Positions 1 to 12,239 are shown, counted from the stretch's first letter. The stretch: 64,000 nucleotides of DNA from Mallotus nudiflorus (GCA_947683625.1 CANTUR010000623.1:124001-188000), one strand, 5' to 3'. A program made the numbers and translations. Notes: generated from the letters alone by a model not told the origin.

Positions 1-190
1 GATATAAGTGCCTATACCTCAATAGATCATCTATAAAGGTCATGAAGTAATAGAAATCACCTCTAGCCATTTCACTAAATGGTCCACATACATCATCATG
101 TATGATCTCCAATACATGCTTGGCTCTTGCCATTTGTCTAATAAATGGTAATCTAGTCATCTTGCCTTGAAGACAAGCCTTACAAATTGG
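1..190 (-). pseudogene. K1 integrase, N-terminal part
   Basis: The minus-strand translation contains the copia integrase zinc-finger end (ICKACLQGKMTRLPF) followed by the first catalytic block (HDDVCGPFSEMARGDFYYF). It then runs into an FIDDLLRY stretch, which matches the usual TFxDDxSRYG block. The first catalytic Asp (DVCGP) is still present. The rest of the core lies outside the window, so the second Asp and the Glu cannot be checked. It directly follows the pre-integrase frame at 192-599. Its job in the live element was to insert cDNA into the genome; as part of a broken polyprotein it is not functional. Confidence 0.85.
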
Positions 191-191
191 A

Positions 192-720
192 TCATATACG
201 ATTATTGCTCAAAATTCCCATCCTTTCCAACTTTGTGATCCTATCCTCTACAATGTGCCATAGATATTTGAAGTTAGAGGCATTTTCAATTAGCATTGCA
301 TTTGCACTACTCATACTGGTTTGAGGCTCATTTTTATTGGACATATTATCAACATAATATAAATCACATATTAAATAACCCATGTGTACCATTTCACATA
401 CATCTCTACTAAAATGGAATTCATAACTCTTCCTAATTAAACTAGAAATAGAGACAATGTTTTTATCGCCATTAGATACATACAATACATTATCCAATAA
501 TAAAAGGTGACTATACAAATCAATAGAAGTAGATCCTTTAGCTTTCACTGCAACACTTGCTCCTTTCCCAAGCCTTAAGGTTACTTCATTGGGCCACAAC
601 CTCCTCTCATTTGTTAGATCCTACAATAATGAACCAATATGAGAACTTGCATCGGTATCCAATACATATGCATTAGATGAGCTTTTAGAATATTTAGAAG
701 TAAATAAATTAAAAAAATTC
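192..720 (-). pseudogene. K1 aspartic protease and GAG-pre-integrase segment
   Basis: A 135-codon open stretch (192-599) carries the copia protease tail (LGKGASVAVKAKG), the LDNVLYV...NIVSISSL block typical of the protease to pre-integrase region, and the LWHIVEDRITKLERMGIL pre-integrase motif. The His of the usual LWHxRLGH is only partly kept. Upstream, across one in-frame stop near 625, is the protease active site, which reads LDTDASSHI where the family has DTGASSHI. The Gly of the catalytic DTG is therefore replaced by Asp, which should abolish activity. The protease would have cut the gag-pol polyprotein inside the particle. Confidence 0.85.
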
Positions 721-739
721 TTACCTTCTCCTTATTTTC

Positions 740-1440
740 CCTTTCCTTTTATCTTAAGAGACTAAAGGAACTTAGAACAATTTCTCATCCAATATCCTTT
801 ACCTTGGTAATGGAAACACTTTGCTTTACCTTGTTCTTCCCCCACAATGACTTTGCCTTATTATTGGCTATGTCATCCGTGGGCTTGACAATACTTGTCT
901 TTCCTTTCTTCTTAGTTCCATTAGAAGTGGCAATAAGAGCAACGTCCTTCCTTTGTTGCTCCTTTGGATAGCCTTTTCGGCCATTACAAGCATTTCAAAA
1001 GCTCTGTAGGAATGCACTCTATTTTGTTCATGTGGAAGTTGGCAATGGTTTACCGGAAAGACTTAGCAAGGGATTATAGGATCAAATCCACTTAGAGGTT
1101 GAAGTCCATTATGAAATCTAGACTCTCTAGCTCCTCCATAGCTTTAATCAGGAATTTCACATGGACTCCCACATCCTCTCCCTCCATCTTAGCATGGAAA
1201 AGCCACTTAGATATCTCATATATAGTGGTCCTACTATGTTTACCAAACAACTCTTGAAGGTGAAGTAGGATCACTAGTGTAGTTCTCATGTTGCCGATGG
1301 ATTTTTGTGCTCCTGGAAGCTCACATGATACAACGTGCTTACATATCATCATCCTTCCACTTTTTTAAAGTGTCATGATCCTCCTAGGAAGCATTTTTGG
1401 GAAGTGGTTTAGTTGGGCTTTGTTTAAATATATATAGTAT
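740..1440 (-). pseudogene. K1 gag (copia UBN2-type) with decayed zinc knuckle
   Basis: An 86-codon open frame at 1092-1352 matches the copia gag core (LQELFGKHSRTTIYEISKWL, then a GVHVKFLIKAMEELESLDF-like stretch). Gag proteins of this type form the virus-like particle. Further along (777-818) lies the zinc knuckle, which in the family is Cys-x2-Cys-x4-His-x4-Cys. Here it reads CFHYQGKGYWMRNC, so the second Cys and the His are both Tyr. Frameshifts separate the core and the knuckle. The N-terminal part fades out near 1440. Confidence 0.8.
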
Positions 1441-2918
1441 TTTTTAGAAGCTAAAAATACTTTTAGGTTCCTTAGCCAATCAATAAAATTAAAGCCTCAT
1501 AAGCCCATGTTAGTCGAATATGATTGCTAGTGGGTTTGATGGTCTTATATTATTCAGTTTTGCAAAGGTAACAAGATTAATTCATTATATAATATTGTTT
1601 ATTTTACCATCAGATTTGGTCTTTAATCATAATGGCCTTTTACTAACTTAGCAAATCCTACACTTCCAAAGTAAGAAACAAAAATCCCTTATTGGATAGA
1701 TTTCTAGTGGGTGATAGAGTTCTTAACGGACCACTAATATTCCTCAGGTACATATTACAATTCTTAGAATAGTAACTATCATTAAATGGACAACTATTGT
1801 CCATCACATCTCATGTGAGGTTCCATCAATCCAGCTCCTAATGTTATGGGCCTTAGGTACACATTGCCATTCTTGGCCTTTGGCATTAGTTAGGTCCACA
1901 CCATTAGATCAGTGTAATGTATGGATTTGAACACTATAAACCTCATGTACTCCTATTTGCCATTCTTGGAAAATAGTATATCTATACACCCACAACATCT
2001 CATGCTTAATAATAACACTACATAAATCTCTTGGGCCTTATGTACATCCCTACATATCTATGGCCAATGCACATAAGCCCAAAATGATGCTAGTTATTAC
2101 TTCAATGGAGAGCCTAGACCTAAATTTAGCTTGGAGGGTTTTTAGGTCTTTAATGATTAAGGCCTCACTTTTTTCATTAGTCGATTTTAATGGTATATAT
2201 CTCATACATACATGGCATGGCATCTATCATATACATATCTCATATGCATATTGCATGTTATAATATATTTCACATATATACATAGAATATACAAAAATAT
2301 GGATGCACAAATAAGGAGTGATCATGGGTCTTTCGTAAGCTTATTCTAACTCTTAGAATACATTACATGGGCCTAGCCCAAGAATAGTGTTCAAATCATG
2401 AGACTCCTTTGTCACCATTGCCATGGGCCTTAATCAATGACATTAAAGGGTTGAATAGGCCACCACCATCTTAAACACTTCAAGTCTTGAGTCATAACTC
2501 TTCTAATTTAAATTTAATCCTTGGCATACCAAGGGAATAATTTACATCCTAAGTCTATGTAATTAACATTTAATTACATACCATAAATAATAAAATTAAT
2601 TATTATTATAATCCATGAGATGTAAACTAAGTCCATAATCATTCCATGCATGTATGACAAGTAAACATTTAATAAAATACAACTCTTGCATGTTATCATG
2701 TATTTACAAAGTCAAAAAAACAAGAAAAATATATGTTGTCTATGCAAAAATACGGTATGTCACGATCGCAACCATGGCCATGATCATGATATTACTCTAT
2801 ATTGTTTTGCTTATTTCACATTTTAAGCATCTTTAGCCACAACACTTGTAACTAACAATACGCATAATCATAACTCTTGTCATTAATACAATATTTAGCA
2901 TGTAAATCATGTGATTTT
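1441..2918 (-). other. K1 leader region between LTR and gag
   Basis: About 1.5 kb of AT-rich sequence between the primer-binding site and the gag remnant, with no coding stretch I recognise. The two short open frames inside it (2060-2263 and 2654-2836, plus strand) look like chance. A leader this long may hide a small insertion, but I see no clear borders. Confidence 0.4.
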
Positions 2919-2931
2919 GACTTTGATACCA
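2919..2931 (-). promoter_or_regulatory. K1 primer-binding site
   Basis: On the minus strand this reads TGGTATCAAAGTC. It matches the start of the copia primer-binding site complementary to initiator tRNA-Met (TGGTATCAGAGC) with small changes. It lies just inside the 5' LTR, separated by the ATTCCTTTAAG spacer commonly seen in this group, and fixes the element's orientation. Confidence 0.75.
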
Positions 2932-2942
2932 CTTAAAGGAAT

Positions 2943-4875
2943 TGATTGCACACATTGGAATATGAGCAAAAGAGTGGCATGGGTACAAAATTAATTAGGG
3001 TGAATTTTAAAAATTGCCCCTTGTTTGTAACCTTTGTATGAAAGTAAGAATTCCAAAACTACCAAGATCACAACAAATTCAATTTACATAACTAATTACT
3101 TACATGCTTAATAAACAATATGTAACATAGATTCACAATCAACCAATGTATTTAGCATGGCATGAGACATAAATCTAGAGGTTTAGAAACTCTTACAAAC
3201 TCCTAATGTAGGTAGCATGCTTAATAAGCTTTAGGGATAAGTTGATACAAATTTACAAGCTCCTAGCTCCTCAAGTGTGAAGCCTCTAGCTTGAAACACA
3301 TAAGTGGCACAAGAATGACTCCAAGCCTTGATGGATCTCTACCCATAAGCTACCTAAAAGCTTGTTAGAGCTGCTTGCTTGACTTGGATGATGTAGGACT
3401 TATTGCATCCAAATGACAGATGGATGTAGCCTTGATCTTACATAAATCTTGCATAAGGATGATGACAATGGTCATAAAAAGAAGCACAACTCTTATATGT
3501 CTCACTCATAACACTTAAAAGAAAGAAGAAGAAGACTTAACTCTTGAGCACCCACTTTTATTTTCTCTCTTAGTATTTGAATATGTCTAAAAGAAGTGGT
3601 TAGTCAAGTTTAGAGAAAATCCACTAACTTGATGTATGTATATAAGAGATAATTTTCATATGTAGAGATCCTCCACTAACTTAAGCTCGAGTGTACGATA
3701 AGCCATCTCATGCATGTGCTTAATTTTTCATTTTAAGTGTAAAATAAGCAACCTCATGCATGTAGGATTGTCCATTAACTAGAGGTGCATCCTTATGACA
3801 CCTTCTCATGGTATCATTCATGCAATCACATTACATGGAAAGGTCATGCTTAGGTGGTCACCATGCAAGCATGATCATCACATGGTCATGGAAATAAATA
3901 ATATTAACCCTTAATTTATCAGAAACTCTTTCCAAGCTAAATATGAAAATCCCAATTGATCATATTTAGTTTCCAAGTCATTAGTGAGCCCTAATTGGAA
4001 ATGAATGTTATCCATAAATTCACAAGAACTATAGAACATAATTATCATTCACTTAATGTCCCTTCATTAAAAGATCCCAACATTAGCTAGAGTCATGGTC
4101 AGTCAAACTCTAATTGCCTTAATCATATGCCCTCATCTTCAGTTCAATTCTTAATAAAACATGACTCATACTAAAAACTCTTTCTAGCACTAAAAAATAT
4201 TTTTAGTTAAGTCAAATTTAACCATCTAGAATAACTTGGATAGCATAAGATCTTATCCCAATTGACTCTACATAATGAATTCCATCTTGGCCGATCACTC
4301 ATCCCTACATATAATCAATTAGAGCCACTATATGCCATATACCTATAAATGGCTAGCATAGTTATGTAAGTAGTTACAAACTCTAACCAACCATATATGG
4401 ATGATCATGTTGCCTTAGGTTAAAGAACCATATGCACTATTATGTCCAAGACATTGATTGTTAACAAAATTAAATTTCCATATAATTACTTATCTTACAT
4501 CATAATTTAATCCACCCATTGCACGAGTATCCACATGTTTATTCTAATATCTTATATCAAGTAGCATGAGACTCACTACTTTCTACTAATGATATCATAA
4601 ACCGATTAAGGAAAATAAACAAAGGTGATAGTCTACAGATTAACAATACCTATATATTAATCTAACGACAATGAACATTTTATAACATAATTACTAAAAG
4701 AATTTGTCACTCATATTATCAATTCTTGATAATAAACTCTTTTAACATAATGATAAAGGGTAAATAATCAAATAAACAAATATTTTATTTAAATGAATAT
4801 TTTATCGCCATAGGGATAAAAGTATAATGTCATTTATATTATAAGAAATGGCACTAGGGCACATGTATACTAACA
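2943..4875 (-). repeat. K1 5' LTR (about 1.9 kb)
   Basis: On the minus strand the LTR starts TGTTAGTATACATGTGCCC (right edge 4875) and ends near ...GTGTGCAATCA (about 2943), next to the primer-binding site. Parts of it (2975-3060 and 3930-4340) are clearly similar to 60960-61030 and 63540-64000, which is a related LTR at the right end of the window. Shared blocks include TTCATTAAAAGATCC and GATAGCATAAGATCTTATCCC-like strings. The left edge is accurate to about 15 bases. Confidence 0.75.
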
Positions 4876-5689
4876 ATTGCATTATGGATAATTGTCATTT
4901 TTTATTGTGGGGTAATTTTATCCAAGCATGTATTAAGTAACATATGCTTGTTTTCATTATTTTTATAGGCTTTGAAACTCCTATTTAGCGTTGTCCTTAT
5001 AAGAAAAGAAAGACCATGACTAAGGACACTAAGGATAATGCTACTTTTAAGAAGGAAAAAATATAAGCGCTATTATATGAAAATAAAAGAAATCAAAGTA
5101 GATGGCCATTGATTAAGCTATCGTTCATAAAAACAACCAATCTCTTCCTACTTTGGAATTAGAAGGTTAAGTAGGCTAAGACCAATAGGGAAGTTTGCTA
5201 ATCCAGTTGATGTATTAAATGAAGATATTGATGATATAAAAGAATAGAGTGGAGGTGAAAAGATTAAAAAACTAACTAATGTTATTGAATTAGGTATAGA
5301 TGATATTGAACTAGACTAGACGTTAGAATAGTAAATGATATAAAAGAAGAACAAAAATTTTTAGTTAGTGATTCTGATAAAATAAAACACATTACTTCAT
5401 CTATTATCCAAGTATAGTGTGGTGAAGTGAATTAAAATTAACGTGTATATCACTTTGAATAATTCCATTATTCATCATTGGTACTTATTAGGATGATAAG
5501 ATGGAGAGATTTCAGAGAGCCTTTTCATAGGATTCACTAAAAGATCCCCTATTTGCTATTGATTTTAAATTCTTTAAATATAGCAACATTAATGCTCCAT
5601 CTTAACCATTTTCTTTTATAATAAATGACATCGAGTTTGTAAAAAATACATTGAAATACATTATCTGACATCAGTTATTTTCTCTTGGT
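4876..5689. other. unassigned AT-rich sequence, possible decayed gene
   Basis: No family recognised. A splice-acceptor-like TTATTTTTATAG near 4970 is followed by a patchy plus-strand frame rich in Lys, Asp and Glu (starting MTKDTKDNATFKKEK near 5016) with several stops. It may be the upstream part of the frame at 5690-6100, but nothing proves the link. Confidence 0.3.
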
Positions 5690-6100
5690 TTGCAGCATAT
5701 TTACATAATAAAATCTACCATTTATGTACTGTGCATTACTACTAAAATGCCACATCAAGTTGAATCTCTTAATGTAGCTCTTCAAAAAATAGATTCCATA
5801 TTCCAGACTTTTGTTCAAGTGAGCAAAACTATTAAGGAACTAAAAACCAAGATTAAAGATGTGAAGCTGAAGGTTAACAATAACAAAAAATGGAAGGAAT
5901 CTATTGATGCACATTCGAAGGTGTTATTTGAAATCTAGACACATTAAGAAAATAATGAAGAGGGCATAATTATTTTGAAGAAATAAATTACTGAGATTGA
6001 GGCCTTTAATAGTGAACTTTTAGCCCAAGTTGAAGAAGTCTAAAGATAGAAACAGGAGGCGAGGAAGTAATATGAGATTTATAGCAAGATGTGACTTTAA
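5690..6100 (+). pseudogene. unidentified degenerate ORF with coiled-coil character
   Basis: An 82-codon open frame (5690-5938) continues, with one in-frame stop at the end of the ORF and a few more after it, to about 6100. From about residue 22 the product is a heptad-like run of Leu, Ile, Val with Lys and Glu (VESLNVALQKIDSIFQTF, then KTIKELKTKIKDVKLKV), and the continuation past the stop keeps the same style (ITEIEAFNSELLAQVEEV). This suggests a coiled coil. I do not recognise the protein. It lies in the oldest layer of the window, interrupted just downstream by solo LTR S3. It may be part of a transposon accessory gene or of an old host gene. The start codon is arbitrary. Confidence 0.4.
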
Positions 6101-6189
6101 CAACATGATTTAGGAAAATAATGGACAACATAATGCAAGAAAATAACTTAGATTCAAGATAGTTATTACTCAAAATGGTATGGACTTAA

Positions 6190-7692
6190 TATTGGGATTC
6201 ATGATTCAAAAACGTAGAGAAAATTAAAACTTTTATTCATAAACCCTAACCCGGATCCAAGTAATTCGATTAATTAATTTAAAACTAGGGTTTTCAAATC
6301 TTACCACAAACACAAAAGAGGCAAGATTTATAGAAGGTAGAGAGGAGGTTCACTCTAGTGACACTTTACCTTAAGCTTTTGATTTTGGTAGTTCGAATCA
6401 AAATATCTCCAAAAGAATTCATCCTCCACAAGCATCCACATGAATAACCCTTGATTAAAATGAAAAATTTATGTGCTAGCACTTGGCATGATTTCTCACA
6501 AATCAAGAACAAAAACACTTTGTGTTTTAGTTTTTCTAAGAGGAGAAAAATGAATTTTTGGTGGCTAATGATTGAGTTAGTGAAACCTTAGAGAATATAA
6601 TATATTTATAGACCTCTAATTAAGGTTTCACTTACTAAAATAACTTTTTGGTAATTTCTCAATTATTATTGTTTTGATTTTATTTAAAATTAAATAAAAA
6701 ATAATATTATATTTATTTAAGATAACCTTTACCTTAAATAAATAAACTATTTATTTATTTCTACATAGCTTATTTGGGCTTCTTAAACCCATATCCATTT
6801 TTGGGCCTGTTCTAAGTATATGACGCTGTAGGTCCACAGGACGTTGGCAGTGGGCCTTAAATCTCTATTTAGGCCTATAAGTCATAAATGGCCTCTAGTA
6901 AGACATTATGACTACCCAAGTCATGTGAAGTCAGTAATTCGACATAACCTAATTTATAATAAATATTGTAATCCCTCTATCACATGATATCTTGATTGAA
7001 TATAAGGCATAGTTTCTATCATTCATATATAATTCAATCATATTATTTCTTAACTCTAAGTAGACTGAGAATGGTAACTCTTTATCAATTCAATTTAGCA
7101 TGGCCATGCATTTTCCTCAATCTATCTTATCAAGGGGCCCATAGATATCTTACTTAGATTAAATGAGGGACAAATTCCTTCTTAATCACTCACATTCCTC
7201 ACAGAACTCATTTCATATCCAATAACAATCTATTTAATCATCCTATTAGAGACAATGTTAGATTGTGTCAAAATATATAATAGTTATGTAGAAATCCATG
7301 ATGATTTTAAGGTCAAAAGACTAAATCAATATTATTTTGATGAGAATTACTTATGACAATTATCTATGAGTATTCTCATGATGGGTCAATCTAGTATATT
7401 ATTTCCCTAATAAGTACCTTTGAGTTGACTTAATATCTTATATTCATGATTAGTAAAACATAATCATCAATCAACATCATACTAGCCATAACATATTATT
7501 ATGACTAGGGATAATTTGAATAGAACTATATTTAATCTAAGGGTTTTACTATTAAGTCACATACTTGATGACCTTAGTAAGAATTGACTATTCAAGTAAT
7601 TATCATAACACAAAATGATAATGAAAAATGCCTCTTTATTGATAAAGTCAAAACATGGTCATACATGATTGACCTAGTGCATGTCATTAACA
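6190..7692 (-). mobile_element. S3: copia solo LTR of the K3 family
   Basis: This 1.5-kb block is the reverse complement of the K3 3' LTR (56436-58015). For example, the block around GGGACAAATTCCTTCTTAATC near 7170 pairs with the GATGGAATTTGTCCCTC region of K3, and ...GTGCATGTCATTAACA pairs with the K3 LTR start TGTTAGTGATATGC. It is flanked by a perfect 5-bp target-site duplication CTTAA (6185-6189 and 7693-7697). No internal element sequence is present, so it is a solo LTR left by recombination. The left edge reads TA instead of the canonical TG. Confidence 0.85.
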
Positions 7693-7697
7693 CTTAA

Positions 7698-7950
7698 ATC
7701 TCTTGATTTTGATTCCATTTGAAACTTCATATATGACTAGTAAATAGGCATTATATTAGTATTTGATATGTTGATACGCTTTCATTTTAAAAATCTTTAT
7801 GATTTTTTTAGGGTGACATCCTCTTTATTGCCAAAACTAATCAGATTAAGGTCAATGTATGCTCTACTTCATCACTATAAAAGGGATCCAATAGATTAAC
7901 TCTTTTACATGTAAATATCTAGTAATATCAAAAATCATTTTAGGGAGCAC
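7698..7950. other. unassigned sequence right of S3
   Basis: Continuation of the old sequence interrupted by S3. I see no coding signal that I can name here. Confidence 0.3.
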
Positions 7951-8310
7951 CTCTTCAATATGGCAAAATGTGTAGGTCGTGGAACACCAAGTGAATGGCA
8001 GGTTTCACATTCATAAAAATTAGTTGAAGCACTATACATACTAGTGAGAAAATAGCTAGACAACCTATGTGAGGAGGTTAAGGTGTACATCAGTTGAAAT
8101 AAAACAATTTAGAGTAATCCCTTGATAGAATATTAGATCCTTAATCCCTAACCCATGGTGGTAGTGTATGACCTGTACCTTAAACTTAACAAGTCTAAGG
8201 TGAAGGAGCACCAACAAGAATTTAAAAACCTAGCTTTTGATGTAGTAACAACTTTGATCAAACCATCACCTAAGAAAAGGGGAAGAAAGCCAGGTCTAAC
8301 AAAGAAGTAG
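7951..8310 (+). pseudogene. unidentified degenerate ORF ending in an AT-hook-like motif
   Basis: One plus-strand frame is readable from about 7951 to the stop at 8308-8310 with several in-frame stops. It begins MAKCVGRGTPSEWQVSHS, passes LVEALYILVRK and LDNLCEEVKVYIS, and ends in a 51-codon open tail from ATG 8155. The tail carries a Lys-rich coil and closes with PSPKKRGRKPGLTKK. The core KRGRKPG resembles an AT-hook (GRP-type minor-groove binding motif). I do not recognise the family. It may belong with the coiled-coil frame at 5690, from which solo LTR S3 separates it. The stops show it is decayed. Confidence 0.45.
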
Positions 8311-9226
8311 ATTCAAGACTAGCAATCTACTTTCATAATATTTATATTTTTTACTTTGTTTTGTTTTATTTTAGCTTCATGATGAAGGTTGTGTATTATT
8401 CATGGCTAGTTTTATTTTTCTTATTTATTTAAATTTTTGTCAAATGCTCTACATCACAATATCTATTTTCTGGTAATGTAGTTTTTATATTAATGGTTTC
8501 ATTTTTTATTATTTCACTTGGCCAATTTTAAAAAAGTTTGTTCATTATGTTAATATAAGCTTGTTATGGAATTCATTATGATTAAAACAAAACATGGTAC
8601 TTCATCAATTTCAAATTCATAAATATAATGATTCCATTATTCTGTTAATGCAAAATGTATACTAAATAATGAAAAGTCATAAATAAATATGGCATTCTAA
8701 AAAATTAGGTGAGTTTTCACTTGACCAAACAACATTGTATCAGTATAGTCATTCTTAAAACTCAGTTCATTATCTTCACAGATACAACTATATTTCTATA
8801 AAAATTAATAATTTTTATCCTAAAAAATATGTCTAATATTCAATTAATATTGCATAAGTAACACCATTTATATAGAAGACGTTTCAATATTCAATGTTGG
8901 CATGACTGAAATACACTTATATTTGCTTACACACTAATTTGATGTACTGTCCATCTCAGTTTATGCATCTAACCAAATTGCACACACAAATGACACCATT
9001 TACAAGAAATCATTTCAATTTCCAATATTGGCATAATGATTACAATAATTATCTTTATTTACATGCTAATTTGGGCTTATTAAGATAACTACATCGCCCA
9101 CCTAAATGAAGCTTGATCATAATTAATGCATTGAGTAATGTAAGTGCAACAGTTTCATAATTACTATATATTCCAAAAAGCACTTATGTATTTGAATTTG
9201 AAATTGTTGTATAAGTTTCAGTCAAG
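8311..9226. other. unassigned AT-rich sequence left of G1
   Basis: About 0.9 kb with no recognisable coding or repeat structure. It contains a loose duplication: ACACCATTTATATAGAAGACGTTTCAATATTC-like at about 8862 and ACACCATTTACAAGAAATCATTTCAATTTCC-like at about 8993. G1 is inserted at 9227. Confidence 0.35.
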
Positions 9227-11766
9227 TGAAATGGTCCATACGTACACACCTAAACAAAAAACAAACCAATAAATCCAAATTACAAATATCAGCCATGAAT
9301 AGTACACAACTTTCATGGAGTTATCAACCAAGTGATTATACAATAAGGGTTCTTTATAGAGCTGTAAGTGTATGCACATATGTTTGTGGGGGGGGGGGGG
9401 GGAGGGAATATGATCAATGTGTTGTAGAGGCATACAAGTTAATGGCGACCATCTACCGATTATTATTAATGTGGAAGGGTCTGCCTGAATAGACTTTATA
9501 GATTGGAGTTACCATCTAACTAAGTCAGGAGAAAATGAAGTAAGAACTCACTTTCCTAACTAGAGATTATGGGTTTGTGGGTTAGGAGTTACTTATCCTG
9601 TTTCTTATTATACATAGCTTAATTACTAATTATTTCACCTTAATTTTGGTTTTATGATGCATTTACCACATTTGATTATTAGTCAATTTAAATAAAAATT
9701 GGAATGTGTAATAATTGGAGTTAGCACACATACATCACAAAATAAGCAAATAAATAAACATTCATCAATCACATCAATTAGGCAAGTAATAATGCAAACA
9801 AGTAGCAAGTAGCACACAACACATAATCAAGCATGCAAAAGATAATAATAAACAAAATAAAGACATAAATAAAAAAATAAAAAGAAATGGGGGAAAGGGA
9901 TTAAAGATTATAACCCTTGGAAAAATCCTATTCTAATAAATATATCCAAAATAGAAAATAAAAGGGGAATCAGGGTTAAGGATTACATTGCCTTAGAAAA
10001 TTTCTTATTCTATTGATTACATCAAAATGGAAAATAAAATTAAAGAGAAAATCCTATTCTAATAATCCTGTAAAACAAAGGTTAGCTTTCACACACATGC
10101 AAGCACACATCACATTTAAGGTAATTATATATTCGTAATTGAAATGACAAGAGTAATTAAACAAGTAAACAAACAAGGATGCTAATGAAAATGCATGATG
10201 CAAGATTTTAGAATTTAGGCATTTTAGGTGCAAAGTTGTCATTTTTATTATAAAAATGGAGCTTTATGAAAAGAAACTATAAAAATAATGTATTTACCAA
10301 AGAATGCAACAAAGGCAATAAAAATAATAAATGTGCAAATGAGATAAATAAATAAATGATAAAAAAACTATTTTTAGCATAAAAATATCAACTTTATGAT
10401 AAAAATAGTAAATTTATCGAGAAGGGAAATGAAAACAACAAAAATAATAAAAATGCAAGAGATATAACAAAAATAATAAAGTGCAAAATTAAAATAACAG
10501 AAGTGATAAAAATACAATTTCTATCATAAAAATATCAACTTTATGATAAAAATAGCATATTTATCAAAGAAGAAAATAAAAACAAGAAAAATAATATAAA
10601 TGCAACATATATAATAAAAATAATAAATATGCAGAATCAAGATAATAAAATTGATAAAAATGCAATTTTTACCATAAAAACATTAACTTTATGATAAAAA
10701 TAGAAACATTATCAAAATAAAAATAAAAAGCAAGCAAAAGAATAGAAATGCAACAAATATAATAAAAGTAATACATATGCATAAATAAAATAATGGAAGA
10801 GATTAAAAAATGCAATTTTTACCATAAAAACATTAACTTTATGATAAAAATAGTAAATTTGTTCAAAATAGAAATGAAAGCAAAAAAAATACTAAAAATA
10901 CAAAAAATATAATAAAATTAATAAATATGCAGAAATAAAATAATCAAAGTGAAAAAAATGTAATTTTTACCATAAAAACATTAACTTTATGATATAAATA
11001 GCAAATTTAACAAAGATGAAAATAAAAGCAAGAAAAATAATAAAAATGCAACAAATATAATAAAAATAATAAATATGTAGAATTAAAATAATGGAAGTGA
11101 TGAAAATGGCATTTTTTTCCATGGGAACATCAACTTTATGATAAAAATAGCAAGTTCATCAAGAAAAGGCATAAAAATAACAAAAATGATAAAAATGCAA
11201 TAAAATAATAAAAATGCATAAAATAACAATAAAAAAAATACACAATAAAATAATAAAAATGATAGAAGTTTCATTTTTACCATAAAAATATCAACTTTAT
11301 AATAAATATGACAAGTTTACCAAGGATAAAGGGCATAAAAGTAACAGAAATAATAAGAATGCAAATAACTTAATAAGAATGATAAAAATATTATTCTCAC
11401 CATAAAAATATTGATTTTATGATAAAAATAGTAAATTTATCAAGAAAGAAAATAAAGAGAATAAAAAAATTAATGAAAATGCAAAAATAATAATAAAAAT
11501 GTTAACTTTACACTAAAATACCCACTTTTTTATATAAAAAGAAAAAATAATGCAATAATAATGGAAAATGCAAAAATGAATGCAAACACTCCACCTAGAC
11601 TAACTTCATAATGACCACAAAAATCGCAACTTCACCATAAGATAATAAATAATGAAAATAAATTAAAAATAAAATGCAAAATATGCAAGAAATTCTCCCC
11701 TTGTCTCGTGATAGGATCCTTCATTATTTGATTTTTGGGGAAACCACCGAAATTTAGGTATGAACA
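9227..11766 (-). repeat. G1 3' LTR (left), with internal deletion
   Basis: It starts TGAAATGGTCCATAC on the plus strand and ends AGGTATGAACA, immediately followed by the complement of the polypurine tract. It aligns with 20003-23140 along its length but lacks about 650 bp corresponding to 22417-23065. The break lies between two copies of AAGAAAT, so the loss probably came from short-repeat recombination. A run of 15 G lies at 9388-9402. Open frames inside it on either strand are artefacts of AT-rich repeats. Confidence 0.85.
10240..11500. repeat. diverged tandem repeat, period about 148 bp, within G1 LTR
   Basis: The block ACTTTATGATAAAAATAG recurs at 10391, 10538, 10686, 10836, 10984, 11133, 11294 and, weaker, 11413. 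Spacings are 147, 148, 150, 148, 149, 161 and 119. Each unit also has a GCAATTTTTACCATAAAAA block and an AATAATAAAAATGCAA block. The same array, with deletions, is in the other LTR (21139-22131). Confidence 0.8.
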
Positions 11767-11779
11767 GTTGCCCCCTACA
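11767..11779 (-). promoter_or_regulatory. G1 polypurine tract
   Basis: The minus strand reads GTAGGGGGCAAC directly before the LTR start TGTTCATACC. This is the plus-strand DNA primer position of an LTR retrotransposon and fixes the orientation. The same motif sits at the same place in G2 (33402-33414). Confidence 0.75.
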
Positions 11780-11864
11780 TTACATGCATTGGTCAAGCTA
11801 GCGTTTATCAATGCATGGGAAATAAACTTTGAAAACCAATGTGACAGAAAACTTTTATGAGGGT

Positions 11865-12208
11865 GTTGTGTAGCCTTTACCAAGCTACAAGCTAGGGGTA
11901 TTGTGTAACATTTACCAAGCTACAAGCAATGGGTGTTGTGTAACCTTTTCCAAGCTATAAGCCAGGGGTACTTATAACCTTTACCAAGCTATAAGCAAGG
12001 GATGCTATATAACATTTTCCAAGCTACAAGTAAGGGGTGTTAAATAACCTTTACCAAGCTACAAATGAGGGGTGTTATGTAACCTTTACCAAGCAACAAA
12101 TAAGGGATGTCATGTAACCATTACCAAGTTATAAGTAAAGGGTGCTATATAACCTTTACTAAGCTACAAGTAAAGGGTACTGTGTAACCTTTACCAAGCT
12201 ACAAGCAA
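11865..12208. repeat. 35-bp minisatellite in the G1 3' untranslated region
   Basis: Ten units of about 35 bp, with a consensus near TGTAACCTTTACCAAGCTAC followed by AAGTAAGGGGTGT. Units differ by a few bases each. Tandem repeats between the last gene and the polypurine tract are a known hallmark of the Tat lineage. No coding potential. Confidence 0.85.
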
Positions 12209-12239
12209 ATTTTGAAAACATTTAAGATGAAAACTTGTA

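Larger units (their letters stand above)
1..4875 (-). mobile_element. K1: Ty1/copia retrotransposon, 5' part, degenerate, cut by window edge
   Basis: Reading the minus strand from right to left gives 5' LTR, primer-binding site, leader, gag with a zinc knuckle, protease, pre-integrase and the start of integrase, which is the Ty1/copia order. RT, RNase H and the 3' LTR would lie beyond the left window edge. Stops and lost active-site residues show it is dead. The right LTR edge ends ACTAACA at 4875, and the next five bases (ATTGC) would be one target-site copy; its partner is outside the window. Confidence 0.85.

Noticed and set aside
9226..9492. Overlapping ORFs on both strands at the left edge of G1
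   Set aside because: They lie in the LTR, include a G15 run and are not kept in the other LTR copy.
11865..12208. Regular 35-bp repeats resembling a CRISPR array
   Set aside because: Units are directly adjacent with no unique spacers, in a plant retrotransposon 3' region; it is a minisatellite.
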